Position numbers and translations under genes: made by a program. Below, in pieces: positions 1 to 12,600 of a stretch of 64,000 bases of DNA; positions within the stretch are counted from its first letter, which is position 1, and each line of letters begins with the position of its first letter. The DNA lies in the NCBI GenBank assembly GCA_963576735.1, contig OY755181.1, positions 17,869,261-17,933,260 of the forward strand, read 5' to 3'. Source of the stretch: Bedellia somnulentella. Taxonomy: Eukaryota > Arthropoda > Insecta > Lepidoptera > Bedelliidae. The notes beneath the pieces are model-generated. The model did no database searches. It had not been told where the DNA came from and worked only from the letters and a program-made list of their open reading frames with translations.

Positions 1-1220
1 AATAAACTTTGTTTCAAAGTTAGATAAAAGTTTAATGAAAAGCGTAAAAGTTACTTTTGACGGCAAACCTTATTATGATAAATTTATGTTGTAATAAAGT
101 CTAAAGACTTTAATAAGTGGTTTATCATGAAAACCCGGATACCAAAATACGATTCATGAAGAAGTTGCCAATCTGGCGTGCTAATTTTTAATGTTAACTT
201 ACCCAATTGAAACAAAGTTTGAAGAAGCTGCTTTTCAATACATAGTTCTGTCCCCGATTATTTGCTTCTGTGGACTAGAATCGGGAGTGTCTTTCTAAAA
301 CTTAAAAACACACAAAAGACACTACAAGTACAGTTCGCGAGATACAATACCGTTATTCAATACAACTTCCTAGGCAAATAATTAGGTAAGTATCATAGTT
401 CAACGCACAAAAACCATCACATCACACTGTTATGAGATCACATAAAACTAAGTTTGCTAATATTTTCACACATATAACGCAAAACTACGATTTTTCATTG
501 ATAAAGTTTTAGGAACTTAAGTTGAACTTATGTTCGCCCGCCACGACGGGCATTGGATTCGAGACTGGTTTTTTTTTTCGTCGTGTCGTGTTTATGTTTC
601 AAGATTCATTGACATTTCAAGCGCCTTCTCGCTCTTTCTTGAGAATTATCTATAGCGACAAAGGGAGACGACAACTGCACCGTTTTACCGTTTACAATAT
701 TATAGATATTTAGCGACATCTAGCGACAAACTAAAGTACTATTGAAACATATATTGCACTGAATCGATTGAAATAATTTTATTTATCTCTGTCTCTTGTA
801 TTTCTACTAGAGGGCACGGCAAGTAAATAAATGTTCGAAGAGTGTAAGAGGAAAAGCCTTTTTATATTCCCAGGTAGGGCGAAACGAGGAGATGTGAGCC
901 CTATCATTATGAAATTCTCCCATCATCATTACTTTCTCAGCTCTTATGGCTTTATAAAACACAAATCGTCTGTGTTTTAAAACCTTCACTAGGTTCACAA
1001 ATATATAGACCTCCCGTAAGTCTCCAAAATGACCAATTAGCCTTCCCTTACCCTTCTACAAGTAGTGGGTTTATCAAGTTCGACAACTACATGTTCAGAT
1101 ATATATATATATATATATATATATGTTCTAAAGCTCCATATACATATGTAACAAATGGCGAGTATCAAGCCAGAAGGGGATGTTTGGGAAAGAATTCTGA
1201 ACAACTTTTACTATTTTAAG
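1..1220. other. AT-rich sequence, no gene seen
   Basis: No coding exon, RNA gene or recognised repeat can be supported here. There is an (AT)n microsatellite at about 1099-1124. The short open frames have no family resemblance. Confidence 0.5.
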
Positions 1221-1470
1221 CAACCGTGATAGCTCAGTAGGTAGTACACCGCTTATCGTGCAGTCGATGAGGGTTCAAATTCCGGATCGGGCCTACACAA
1301 ATTTGTCTTTCCTATAGACATATGTGTGGTTAATTTATCGCGGTTGTTAACGGTAGGGGAAAAAATCGTGAGGAAACCCACATGGCTGAGTTGTAATTAG
1401 TCATGTGACAGTGTATCTGACTAAACGGCGATAGACCTGCTCCGTAACACGTGAGTACGTTGGTACCTAC
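1221..1470 (+). repeat. SINE family C, 3'-truncated copy
   Basis: This copy starts with a tRNA-like head: an A-box-like TGATAGCTCAGTAGG and a B-box-like GGTTCAAATTCC. The family C body follows (ACATATGTGTGGTTAATTTATC, then CACATGGCTGAGTTG). It stops shortly after CACGTGAGTACG, so the 3' third and the (TTATG)n tail are missing. Pol III promoter boxes and a short tandem tail are typical of tRNA-derived SINEs. Confidence 0.75.
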
Positions 1471-1539
1471 CTACTCTTAAAGCCAACAAGTAGTAGTACC
1501 TGGCATTTTTGGAAGTTGATTGTGCAAAATTGTTTTTAT

Positions 1540-2515
1540 AAATGTCGTAGGATGATTTAATGTTTAGGTTTTTTTCAAAAAACCTAGGGATTTTGCAAAA
1601 ATCTGGATAATTAGACAACGGGTATAATATTTTCTAATCTTACTAGGTTTTTTGCAAAAAAAACTAGTTGGTCTAGTATGACTCCGAAACGAAATGTCAG
1701 TTTTTATGAAAACTGTACACTGATCGGTCGATTGCAGTGCCCCATAAACACGTCATCTCTGATTGGTTGTTAATTAAGACGTACTTACTTTATTGTTTAC
1801 CTACCTACATTGGGTACCTACATTTAATTTGATTGTTATTTTAATTTTAGTTACAAAAAGTTTCTAAGTATAAAAATAGTATTGTCATTTCTCTTTATAA
1901 CTCTAGCTATAATACCTCAATACTACAATTTAAAACGTACTTACTTTATTGCTCCTTCCTATATTGACAACGTCCATGGCTGAGTGGATAGGTGACTAGC
2001 ATTTCGGTCTGGAGGTTGCGGGTTTGATCCCCGCTCTGAGAGCAACATTTATGTGATGAGCATATGTGTATTATATTATACTAAATATATCAATGAGTTA
2101 GTATCCTATGATACAAGTGTTACTTAGTTTAGGGTAACTTGATCTGTGTATAATATGTCCGAACGTGATTGTAATTTTACTCCAACAAAAGAGTAAAAAA
2201 ATATATTTAATTCCTAGTTTCAAAAAAGTATTGTCATTTCTTACCCTTTATAACTCTAGCTATAATATCTCAATACCACAATGACGAACCAATCAGAACA
2301 AGTGTAGGCGAGCAATCAGAAATCAGCCAATCAGCATTAAAGAAGTACCATCTTACTACTAAAACTAAAATAGTTTAATTTTTGCAAAAAAAAATATAGC
2401 AACATTAGGAAATATTATAACCGTTGTCTAATTATCCGGATTTTTGCAAAATACCTAGGTTTTTTTGCAAAGAAACTAAACATCAAATCATTCTACGACA
2501 TAAATAAATGATCTG
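1540..2515. mobile_element. Inverted-repeat element with a SINE inside
   Basis: The outer segments at about 1545-1670 and 2371-2510 are diverged reverse complements of each other over more than 100 bases. They share blocks such as GGATAATTAGACAACGG, repeats of TTTTTTGCAAAAA and GTCGTAGRATGATTT. Within the interior a block of about 60 bp (GTATTGTCATTTCT...CTCTAGCTATAATA) occurs as direct repeats at about 1878-1930 and 2229-2283, either side of a family D SINE. This looks like an old fold-back or long-TIR non-autonomous DNA transposon. I found no convincing target duplication and no transposase. Confidence 0.5.
1970..2170 (+). repeat. SINE family D, near-complete copy
   Basis: The head resembles a Ser/Leu-type tRNA (CCATGGCTGAGTGGATAGG, then GCGGGTTTGATCCCCGC). 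The body ends in ACTTGATCTGTGTATAATATGTCCG. The same head and end recur at 46014, 51393 and, inverted, at 18925-19113, which defines the family. Confidence 0.75.
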
Positions 2516-2633
2516 TGGTGGTTCTTCTGCCACATCTCCCAACAATCATTCAAAAAGCCCCATAACCGTAAACCACCTAATATGAAACCCAAGGGAAGAA
2601 ATAGATTAGTGCTTTTCTAAGCTGACAATAGGC

Positions 2634-2874
2634 GGTGTAATGTCGGCTTAGAATAGCACTACCCCGTTTCTTCCCGTTGGTGTACGAAAGAGGCAAATAA
2701 GGGTATTGGGGCTTTTAAATGGATTTTTGGGCGATGCAGTTGCAGAACCATCACCAACAACCTTTATTTTACTATCTTTTCCCCACCCCCACTTAACTTC
2801 CAGAAGTGACTGAGGAATTTCTGGAATTTCCCCTTTCAGGAATTTATAGGCTTGAGTATGTGTATGTATGTAAG
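2634..2874 (+). repeat. Family A repeat, full length, diverged
   Basis: Family A is the commonest repeat in this window, about 240 bp. Its sense strand begins near GTGTAGTGTCGGCTTAGAAT, passes through GGGCGATGCGGTTGGAGACC and CTTTTCCCCACTCAACTTCC, and ends GCCGTGAGTATATGTATGTA with a variable (TATG)n tail. The one-sided tandem tail and absence of terminal inverted repeats suggest a retroposed SINE-like element. Many short open frames in the window are chance translations of it. No clear pol III boxes were found. Confidence 0.8.
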
Positions 2875-2927
2875 CTGGAAATACACAGTCGACAACTAAC
2901 ATTTTAGACAATATCTTCCGCAATGGA

Positions 2928-3810
2928 TTTTATTTATTTATTTATTTGTCATGAAATATAGTTTTTACAGTTAGGGTCACCTAATGCAACTAAAAAACTC
3001 ATTTTTTAATAAAGCTTATGGCGTCACAAAGCCGCCACTGATAAATAAATTATATAACACAGCATCTTTTAATCTAATCGAGTGATAAAAAATACCACTT
3101 CTTAAAGCTGTGGTTCTAAATTCCAAAGACTGCTAGCTGGGGCCTTGAAATTATATATTTTTTCTGCCTATTTCAGAAGGTAAAATAGTTAATAAAGGAC
3201 GGTTGTCGGTGAGTCTTCAGCCTTAAAATTAACCTAAAGACCCGCCTGATTGGTTGCTGATTAGGGCTGGGTTGACCCTTCTGAAACGTGAAGGAATGAA
3301 TTATGCTATACTAAGCCGGTAAAGCTTTAGTCAGACTTTCGAAATTAACAGGTCATATGCAACTGCAATGCAATATTTTATTTTATTTTATTATATTTGG
3401 GGGGCTTACAGCTAAATTTACAATATAAAATAATAGCATAGGCAGAAATAGGCCAATAAAAAGCTCCCACATATGAGTAAAAATAAAGAACATCGAAAAC
3501 ATCAGAGAAACAGAAGGCTTAACTAAAACTAAACAAGGAACTTAACTAATTAATAAAATAACAGCAAGAAAAATGCACCGAAACAAATGATGTGATAAGC
3601 CAATATTCGGCAACAGCAACCGCTAATTTGAAATACTAAATTTTTAAAAAAAAAGTTATTTGCAAATGATCGCTTAATGTGAGCTATATTGTGATGGAAT
3701 AGATCCAAAGTGAGTTTATCATTATAATAATTAAATTCATTGCAGGATCTGATGAGATAGGCATTACGTCTGTAATTTGTTTTGGCTGTATAGAAATTGT
3801 TTACATACAT
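2928..3810 (-). pseudogene. LINE 3'-end remnants (CR1/Jockey-type)
   Basis: Read on the minus strand, 3810-3650 encodes a stretch resembling the end of a non-LTR reverse-transcriptase ORF, with T-N-Y-R-R-N-A-Y-L-I-R followed by C-N-E-F-N and L-D-L-F. This layout (RTNY...R...N, then DLF) is usual at the C-terminus of CR1/Jockey LINEs. A (TTTTA)n tail lies near 3375-3395 and a second (AAAT)n tail near 2928-2950, so two truncated insertions may be present. No intact frame remains. Confidence 0.5.
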
Positions 3811-4279
3811 ACATGCGGCTAAAAACTGTAAATCCCTAGATGGGGTAACCAGAGCTAAGGAATTAGAAATTCCTCAGCCACCCCTTGGAAAGTATAGTGG
3901 TAAAGTTGGCTGTATAGAAATTGTTTACATACATACATGCGGCTAAAAACTGTATATCCCTAGATGGGGTAACCAGAGCTAAGGAATTAGAAATTCCTCA
4001 GCCACCCCTTGGAAAGTATAGTGGTAAAGTTGGCTGTATAGAAATTGTTTACATACATACATGCGGCTAAAAACTGTAAATCCCTAGATGGGGTAACCAG
4101 AGCTAAGGAATTAGAAATTCCTCAGCCACCCCTTGGAAAGTATAGTGGTAAAGTTGGCTGTATAGAAATTGTTTACATACATACATGCGGCTAAAAACTG
4201 TATATCCCTAGATGGGGTAACCAGAGCTAAGGAATTAGAAATTCCTCAGCCACCCCTTGGAAAGTATAGTGGGCAGAAC
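3784..4279 (-). repeat. Four-unit 124-bp tandem array from family A
   Basis: Four copies of a 124-bp unit begin at 3784, 3908, 4032 and 4156, each starting GGCTGTATAGAAATTG. Each unit contains the 3' third of an antisense family A repeat. Units 1 and 3 carry CTGTAAATCCC and units 2 and 4 carry CTGTATATCCC, so the array looks like a dimer that was duplicated as a block. Confidence 0.9.
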
Positions 4280-4526
4280 ATACATACATATACTCACGGC
4301 TATAAATCCCAAGAAGGGGTAGCCAGAGCTGAGGAATTAAAAATTCCTAAGCCACTTTTGGAAAGTTGAGTGGGGAAAAGATGGTGAGATAAAGGTTGTT
4401 GGTGATGGGTCTCCAACCGCATCGCCCAAAAATCCCTAAAAAGCCGCGACATCGTTAGTCGCATTTTACGGACGTACCCGCCGGAAGAAATGGGGTAGTG
4501 CTATTCTACGCCGACACTACACAGCA
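4279..4526 (-). repeat. Family A repeat, full length
   Basis: This antisense copy continues directly from the tandem array, from ACATACATACATATACTCAC to GCCGACACTACACAGC. It is near complete. Confidence 0.85.
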
Positions 4527-4529
4527 ACA

Positions 4530-4684
4530 ATGGGGAGAAGATGGTAAAATAAAGTTTGTTGGTGATGGGTCTCCAACCGCAAAGCCCAAAAATACCTGAA
4601 AAGCCCCAATACCGTTAGTCGCCTCTTACGTACACCCACCGGAAGAAATGGGATAGTGCTATTCTAAGCCGACACTACACAGCC
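4530..4684 (-). repeat. Family A repeat, 3'-truncated
   Basis: This is a second antisense copy of the 5' two thirds of family A, joined just beyond the previous copy. It lacks the (TATG)n-proximal part, so the junction reflects either duplication or a separate insertion. Confidence 0.75.
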
Positions 4685-5047
4685 ACAGAAATTATATGTT
4701 GATGTAAAAGTATTATTAGAAGATATTTTCTACTAAAAATAGCCGGTTACATTAATAAAAAACAGTATCTTAAAAACACCAATTGTTTAATAACTGGATA
4801 CAGGATTTACTGCTTTGCTTTACAACCTTCAGTAAGTCGTCAGTCGCCTTTCCTACCCACCCATACTGCAACCAGAACCTCTGAGCCCCTAAAGACCATC
4901 GCTTCTATTCGCAATTGGCAGTTTGTTCCTGATGAATCGGTTATGCACTGAAACTCATAACATAGCCCTGCCCATGGCTTTTTAGATGTTTAAAATTAAC
5001 ACCATATAAAGCTATATTTACGTATGTATTTTTATGTATTCTTATAA

Positions 5048-5211
5048 AGGCGGGGGTCCGAAGTGAGAAGAATAAAAGAGCATGTATGAGAAGGATAATG
5101 AATGTAAGGGAAGCAAGAGAGGTTTGTCAAGATCGTACTAAGTGGCGATCGATAGTCTCTGCCTACCCCAATGGGAATAATGGGCGTGAGTATAAGTAAG
5201 TAAGTAAGTAT
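5048..5211 (+). repeat. Family B: 3' fragment of an RTE-like LINE
   Basis: Family B copies are 5'-truncated tails of one non-LTR retrotransposon. When the best copies are read in frame they encode a C-terminus of the type A-C-M-K-R-L-M-D-V-N-E-A-R-E-V, then D-R-T-K-W-R-S-I-V-S-A-Y-P, ending about 20 bp before a tandem tail. The longest copies also show a G-R-P-R-R-T stretch, as seen at the end of RTE-clade ORFs. This copy has a (TAAG)n tail (GTAAGTAAGTAAGTA). Confidence 0.7.
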
Positions 5212-5456
5212 TTTTATGTGAAGAAACGATACAAATCATTACAGTGTCTGTTCTCTGCACTGTCGAATTAGTTAAAGTTACCATTTGAATTCGGTTTGTC
5301 AGGGGTGGTGGGCAATCGTGTGTTAGTACCATGAGCATTTTTATCAGACCTATCGTAAGCAGCCACGTCTCTTTGTCGTGTATTATAACATAGCTAATCA
5401 AATGAAATGTTTATTGCTTTCCCACATCGTAATTTACATCAACATCCAGCTTCTCA

Positions 5457-6570
5457 TTGACCTTTGTCTTCAGTTTCAGACACAGCGGAATGACGAAAAT
5501 ACATAAAGTTGCCAGGGCGGTTAGATTATTTACTAAGTCGACTAATTCGAATTCGATTCGAATTAGTTTCGATTTGAAGCTCACTTTTGAAAATCATTTA
5601 GACGATATCACCGACCGCGCTTATCGTAATTTGGGCTTTGTTATGAGGGTATGTGAGCCTTTAAATGATCTCAATTGTATAAAATCTATTTATTACGCAT
5701 ATGTGCGTAGTGTTCTAGAATTCGCTTCCTCTATTTGGTCCCCGCATTATCTAAAGTACGAGTATATTCAAATGATTGAGTCGATACAGCGCATATTTAT
5801 ACGTCACTTGGACTTCAGGTCTAAACGATGGGACTGCACCTACGAAACGTCATGCAAGCATCACAAAATATTACAACTTGACCAGCGCCGCATTCTTTTA
5901 GACATGTTAGTTCTGCATGATGTTTTGAGTGGTCGGATGGATTGTCCCAACGTAGTTTCCCAAATTGGACTAAACACGCCTGCGCTCAGAACTCGCCATA
6001 CTTTTAGAAAAATGTTTCACCTACCTTTTGCTAGAACCAATTAGGTGAGTACAACAAATATTTTTATTCCCTCGATCCGTTTGCACATAGCAAGTCTATT
6101 TTCAAACGCTTGGTTCTAGACGCTATAGTTGTTTAGGTAGATTCAACCATTTCTATGTCATATTATTATTATTTAAATAAGGTTTTTCTATTATATAACG
6201 TTTATGCATGTAAATACATTCACTCACATTCTCATATACACACTCACACGTCATATCATAACACACATTACACACACCACACACATTTATCATTCAAGTA
6301 TCATCAATTATGATCACTATTAAATTCTATTCTTTTCTCAATTGTTTAGCATTTTTACTTACATAATTTTTTTTCTTTTTCTGTTGTTATTCATTTTGTC
6401 TTTAGATAGTTTAGTTTATTTTTTTCTTTGGAATTAACTGTGTGTGTATCTTGTTTTAACTTGTGATCATCTGTTATTGGCCTTATTTACTGTACTGTTT
6501 CAACTTACTATATAATATGTATTGCTGTTGATGATCCTTATATAATAAATAAAAATAATAAAATAAAATT
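5457..6570 (+). pseudogene. LINE reverse-transcriptase C-terminus and 3' UTR
   Basis: The open frame 5457-6044 encodes the segment downstream of the polymerase domain of a CR1/Jockey-type reverse transcriptase. Visible hallmarks are L-T-F-E-N-H, the pattern Y-Y-A-Y-V-R-S-V-L-E-F-A followed by I-W-S-P, and I-Q-R-I-F-I-R. The LINE at 43034-44427 shows the same order but a different sequence, so the two are separate families of one clade. The catalytic FADD segment is absent because the copy is 5'-truncated. An AT- and CA-rich 3' UTR follows and ends in an AATAAAA-like tail near 6540-6570. Confidence 0.7.
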
Positions 6571-7257
6571 ATAACTAGAATAAAATAATAATTATTATTA
6601 ATCTGGATACGTAGTTCCCTAATAAACATAATGATCGAGCACTTCTGCCTACCTAGTAAGTTATATATTTGTATAATTAAGACCAATTCTTGTTGACATC
6701 GACGACGCCGACGACTAAATAATTATCAAAAAGTTCGTTTTTGGCCTGGCACGAAATATATTGACACATTTACTACTATGCTACCTACTTTTGTTTCCAG
6801 CCCCTATGTTTTTTTTTGCAGATGCAGTTTTTTTTTAAATCGGCATGAGTTTATTGATAATTATTTTCACTTTGATTGTATGATAATACAATTATTTGTA
6901 TGATAATAATCATAGGGGTAGGATTATGCCTACTACTCCCAAAAAACCTCTCTAACTTCTCGCATCTCAATCTTCTCAAATATACTCGGAAGTTCTCACT
7001 TCATTACCACCACGATTACTGCAACAGCTTCATTTCCGTAATGTCGTACAATTGGAACGATACTGCGTTGCCGTACCGAGACGACGCGATCATTTCACTC
7101 TCTATAGACAGGGGCGCAACACCAGCGAGCGGCACTTCGATATTTTTGTTCGCGCTAACTAATGTGTGTGTTTCTTTTTATTGTTTACGCTTTGATGTAC
7201 TTGGATGGTGTATTGTCATAATATTTTCATTTGTTTTTATTGTCTAAACATCTTTTG
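6571..7257. other. No gene recognised
   Basis: The sequence is AT-rich. An open frame of 123 codons at 6876-7247 has no recognisable domain, and I do not regard it as a gene. Confidence 0.4.
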
Positions 7258-7330
7258 AACATATTAGATCTGACAGAATGTTTAAAAAACGTAGGCATCC
7301 GAAGTATGAAGGATAAAAGATCATGTATAA
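7258..7330 (+). repeat. Family B fragment
   Basis: The motif GGCATCCGAAGTATGAAGGATAAAAGATCATGTAT matches the interior of family B near its C-terminal codons. Both ends are lost. Confidence 0.5.
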
Positions 7331-8021
7331 ATTTTATGAACAGAATCTTTTTGACGGCATATTTGAAAAAGAAAGAAAGAAAGAAGAGACATTTATTCAC
7401 ATTTGAATTACTAAATAAATACCATACAGTTTACTTAAACATTAAAATAATAAAAAGGACATAAAAAACAAGTGACAAAGAAAAATATAAATTTAACAAA
7501 TGTGAAAAGGTCCTGCCTCAGCTTATTGTTGTGTGTAGAACAACACTGATTTTCAGTCAGGACCCATTTGGAGTGACACACAAATCAGCACCAAAATAAA
7601 TAGTAGCAGTAGTAATAGTTACATAAAAACAAAAACCAAAAAATGCGACCTATTATCTGGCCTATCACACAACTTGCACTTTTACATTTAAAAATATCAT
7701 TTAATAAACAAACACCGAAAAAATATATAAAAAGATATATTGTATAATCCATAATGAACACATAAACACAAATACACAAATGTTTACATGATACATATAT
7801 CCAATTAAAAGTATAAAATGCACGGCTATAATGTTATATAATGAATTCATGAATAATAAAGTATACATATATAAAGTGTATACACGATATAAGTTGGGAT
7901 ATGTAGGATTAGGGTCAGGGTCAGGGTCAGTAAATACTTAAACTGACTTCCATATCACACACTAACGAAAGCGGCACTCTTTTTTTAACTTTTAAAAATT
8001 TTATTACCTTAAGTAAATAAC
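7331..8021. other. AT-rich, no gene seen
   Basis: Nothing could be supported beyond a short GGGTCA triplication at about 7910-7930. Confidence 0.4.
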
Positions 8022-8260
8022 CTGTGTAGTGTCGGCTTAGAATAACACTACCCCAAATCTGCCGGAGGGTGTACGTAAGAGGCGACTAACGCTATTGTGG
8101 CTTTTAAGAGATTTTTGGGCGATGCGGTTGGAGACCCTTTTTTTTGCCATCTTTTCCCCACTGAACTTTCCAAAAGTGGCTGACGAGTTTCTAGTTCCTT
8201 AGCTCTGGCTACCCCTCCTAGGGATTTATAGCCGTGAGTACATGTATGTATGTATGTAAG
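8022..8260 (+). repeat. Family A repeat, near full length
   Basis: This sense copy runs from CTGTGTAGTGTCGGCTTAG to a (TATG)n tail. It has a small deletion between GGAGACCC and CCATCTTTTCCCC. Confidence 0.85.
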
Positions 8261-9537
8261 TAAATAATTAAAATTCAGTTGCTTTATTCATAATGAATGT
8301 TTTCACTCAATCTGTTTCTTATCATATCAAACCTTAAATAATTAAACACATTTTAAGTATACTTACAGTAAAGTTCTCATATAATAACAAGTACAGTAAG
8401 GGAGCACTTTAACAGTAGCTAAAAGAACGGACACATTTATTTATTGAGTTACCTAATTACTAAAACTATACATTTATTTATTGGGTTACCTAATTAATAG
8501 AACTACGCATTAAAACATTATGTTAAGATCTCTATGTGCCACTTGTGGTTATACTGGTATAAACTATTAAGTAAAACTTTTTTGTGAAAGTATACAACAT
8601 ATTGATAATATTTAAAAATAAAAATGGTAAGGATCATGTCAAAAATGAGAGGTTTTCTTTTTGAGAAATAAAAAAACAACATAGTTTCCTAGAGCTCTGT
8701 AGATGGCGTTGATGTAACTACGTTACTTACTTAAATTTTTTCTTCGTGGCCTCAATCGTGTTGCCACAATAATTTCGCCAATGTCAACTTTAAAAACATG
8801 TGTCACATCACCATAGAGTAACTTTTTGGCGAGTAAAAACAACAAAAAGAATGTTAAATATAAATACCGTTTTTGTTTATTTACTTTTAAGCTATCTTGG
8901 CTTAAACTGATATTTATTTAGACTTTTAAATCAGAACGTTTTTATGTACGTTCCGTTTTACGATATCATTACATCCAAGTATGAAAAACGGTGTGACGTT
9001 CCGTTCCTACCAGTAACATAGCAAAACTGGCGCCATCTATCCTGAGAACAGGGAAGAAGAAAAAAAGAAAAAAAGGAAAACCTCCCATTAAACCAATATA
9101 GTTATCGGTTCCTATACCCAAGGTTGTGAAGCCCGGCAGTGCAAGCGCAAACGTTTTTCCAGTGGGGATGTTAGAGTTGGCGCCACGATCTGCCTCGCGG
9201 AAAAAAGTAAAACTTGAATAGTCAATAACAAAATAACGATTGTGCCCGAACAGCGCGCACGCCCGTCAGCTCTTTTACAAAACCATTTTTAAACTGATCG
9301 CAGCCAAAATCGGACGCTTCCGTTTATAAAAGGCTGAAAAGTTCCGCACCTGCATCAAATAAAAAAAAACACGCATGGCGCGAAAATTAATTTGACAGTT
9401 TTTTTTTCCTTGTTAACTTGTTGATAATTGATACGTTCGCGAACTTTATATGAGTAATCGTGCATGAAAATAATGAATGAACAATGTGTTTGATATACCT
9501 ATTCGTAGTTTAGTTTTATTTTAGTGTTAGTTTGAAA
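8261..9537. promoter_or_regulatory. Region upstream of the serine protease gene
   Basis: No exon was found here. A TATA-like TTTATATGAG lies at about 9446-9455, roughly 85 bp before the proposed start codon, so a core promoter in 9430-9500 is plausible. This is inference from position only. The rest is unannotated and moderately AT-rich. Confidence 0.25.
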
Positions 9538-9631
9538 ATGGTGGCGGCTACATTTGGATCTTGTCGTGTCTTTATCATAATAGTGCTATGTCTGTTTTGT
9601 TTATTCGAACTTCAAGCTTACAGCCCTAGAG
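9538..9631 (+). CDS. Serine protease exon 1: signal peptide
   Basis: The start codon opens 31 codons encoding a short N-region, the hydrophobic core V-F-I-I-I-V-L-C-L-F-C-L-F and a cleavage site near ELQA|YSPR. The exon ends G|GTAAGT in phase 1. The single leftover base completes a Glu codon with exon 2, giving the common start 'ECG' of a protease propeptide. The following intron is 19.6 kb, so the link to exon 2 rests on phase and on the missing signal peptide, not on overlap. Confidence 0.6.
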
Positions 9632-12600
9632 GTAAGTCAATGTTTTTATTGTTATAGATTTATTAAGTAATAAATCAATTATTTTTTTTATTTCACCCTT
9701 AAAATAAATAAAAATAAAAAATTTGGTAAGACATTTACATTTACACAGAATTTCTAAAATTCCCAAACTAGGCCAGGCTTGTATTTTGGGAAACCAGTTG
9801 ACACTTGTATTTAAAATTTTACACTTCTATTAAAATAGAGTAAAATTGTAGTAATTAATTAAAAATAATACAAGAAATTCTAAAATAATCTAATAATACT
9901 AATACTAAGTCTATTGTAATAATACTGAGTCTATTATTTTGGCAGTTTTTTAAAAGCCTATTGGCAAAAAACAATTGACGTTGATGGACATACGGTAGTA
10001 TAGTAAGGAAGGGTACTAACTAAATAATATTAAGTTTAAATCGTTCGATTATCGAAATCGATTTACTGAAGTACGGTGATTTGTTAGGAAACCTAAAACA
10101 TAAGGCGTGATAGAGAAGTGAAAACACTTTCACTATAAAACAGTGCATTTTCATCGTAATGTCAGATGATTTTATTAATGACGCCATTGTCCGCGAATTG
10201 TTGGATCAGATATTAATAATTTTAAAATAGATTATCCATTGTTACTGTTACTGCAAAAAGTTAGCATTTTGCGTTTATTTGCGTCATATTTTGTCGTTTA
10301 TGTACCTTTGTTTCTTGTTTTTATTTAGGATCCAAATGTTTTTTTTTTATCAAGGAAAGTAATTTAATTTTTTAATAAATATTATGTCAGCTGTCTATAA
10401 ACTGGTAGTTATTAGATATTAACAGATTTTATATGCGCGCAATTTACATTATTTACTTAAAATAAAATTTATACAAACGATTTATAATGATGATGCCGAA
10501 TATTACAATCTGTTCTATCCTTTGCAGATACTGTTAAAATGAAGATATTATATCAACATCATAATTTTTAAACCTGGGTTCCAAATACCAAATGACCAAA
10601 ATATTAGTTGATGCTTAGAAGTATTAGTGTCTTAAGGTATTTTGAGGGATTTAAGACGTGATCGTTTAATTGAATTGACAAATAAAGGCAGGCGTTAGAG
10701 TGAAAAATAACGAATAATAAATAGTGTGAAGAGTTTGGCAGGATTTTACAAAATAGATCGATGGATAGTCTATGTCTAACAAATGAGGACAATGGCTAGA
10801 GTATGTGTACCTTTATTCGCAGATTTGAAAACACATACAGAGCTTTGGATTAACTCCCCATAATATAGCTGTGTAGTATCGGCTTAGAATAGCACTTCCC
10901 TATTTATTCCGGTGGGTGTACGCCACTGACCTCCATTATACTATATAAGTACGCTGGACTAATTATAGGCCGGGTGACAGTGAGGCGATTTGATTTTCGC
11001 CATTTTGGCGCTTACGGCAGCAGTGAAGGAACAAGGAACTAATAAAAGAGATGGGACAGTAAGATAAAATATATCGATAAAATGTTTCTGCTCAAAGGAA
11101 AGGCTAAGTTTTATCGAAACGGAACTTTACAGCACTATTGATTTATAATTGTTTCTAAAAACCATAGATATATTATGCTTTATGGTAAAAAAAACACTGG
11201 CCATTTTGCAGTTTACGTCGTATTTAGTTCCTCGTTCCTTCATTGGGGGCGCTTCAAATTGGCACAGTAAATAGCTGTCATTTTGATACGTATCGTTAGT
11301 CCAGCGTACTTATATAGTATAATGGAGGTCAGTGGTGTACGCCAGAGGCGACTAACGGGTTTGGGGCTTTTTAAGGGATTTTTGGGCGATGCTGATGTTG
11401 GAGACCCATCACCAACAACCTTTATTCTACCATCTTTTCCCCACTCAACTTCCAAAAGTGGCTGAGGAATTTCTAACTTCTCAGCTCTGGCTACCCCTTT
11501 TAGGGATTTATAGCCGTGAATACATGTATGTAAGTATGTATGTAATCCTATATAGCTCCTCAGTCACTTTTGGGATTATTAAATAAGTAACTAGATAGTG
11601 AAAATAGAGTGATAATAAATAAGTTATAACATACATAACATAACATAAACGTTCACGCTGAATATCCCCGAAGGGGTTGGCAGAGGTAGTAATACTTCTG
11701 AACATCACGTGACTTTGTCACTTGGTGTTCAGAGTACCCACGTTTTGCATGGACAGTGTACTCACGTGATAGGGGGCAGGCCTATCGCCGTTTTGTACGA
11801 ATACACTGTCACATGACTAAGTACAACTCAGCCATGTGGGTTTCCTCACGATATTTTCCCTCACCGTTAACTACCATGATAAATTAACCACACATATGTC
11901 TTTTTAGAAAAGACAAATTGGTGTAGGCCCGACCCAGGATTTGAACACTAGTCGTTTGCACGATAACCGAGAGTTCTACCCACTGGGCTATCACGTTGTT
12001 ATAAATAAGTTATATATGCTCAAAGTAAACTATGTAGTCACAGTTTGGAATAAGACTTACCCTTTTATCCCCGAGGGTGTCATAAAAGGCGACTAAGGGT
12101 GTTGAGGAGTTTCATTCTAATTGAGGAGTAATTTTTGGGCTTTATTTTACAATTTTCTCACCACTCAGCTCCCAATTATTGCTAAAGTTCTAGTACTGAA
12201 GCTCCCTACTTACGTACCAACCTACCCTTTTTTGGACTTATAGTTTTTAGTACAAGTAGGTAAAACTATATACCTTTTATAACGTATGAATTATCAAGTA
12301 CCTAACCATTGTCACAACAGTGTTTCAAAGTGAAAACAGTGTACCAAATAAATGCCATTAACAATTTTATTTCCATAATCTCTCGAACTTTTACTCAAAA
12401 CTGACCTCGTCGGACCATTGGCTTCTCAACTCTACTCGACTGTACTTCCTTCAATTTTCAGACATTTCGAGCCAATAGACCGTTAAGGCTCCATAAACTA
12501 TAATAAATACCTGTATTGTGGTCACTTCGAAATACATTACCGTGACGGCTTATTGATAGAATGTCAAAGAAACACTAGGAACAATATAAACATATTCATT

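Noticed and set aside
3784..4279. CRISPR-like regular repeats
   Set aside because: The units are contiguous 124-bp duplicates of a dispersed eukaryotic repeat, without spacers, and the genome is an insect-type one.
6876..7247. A 123-codon open frame with hydrophobic stretches
   Set aside because: No domain, no splice support, AT-rich composition and no similarity that I recognise.
7905..7931. Telomere-like GGGTCA repeats
   Set aside because: Only three imperfect units, and they are not the TTAGG repeat of most insects.
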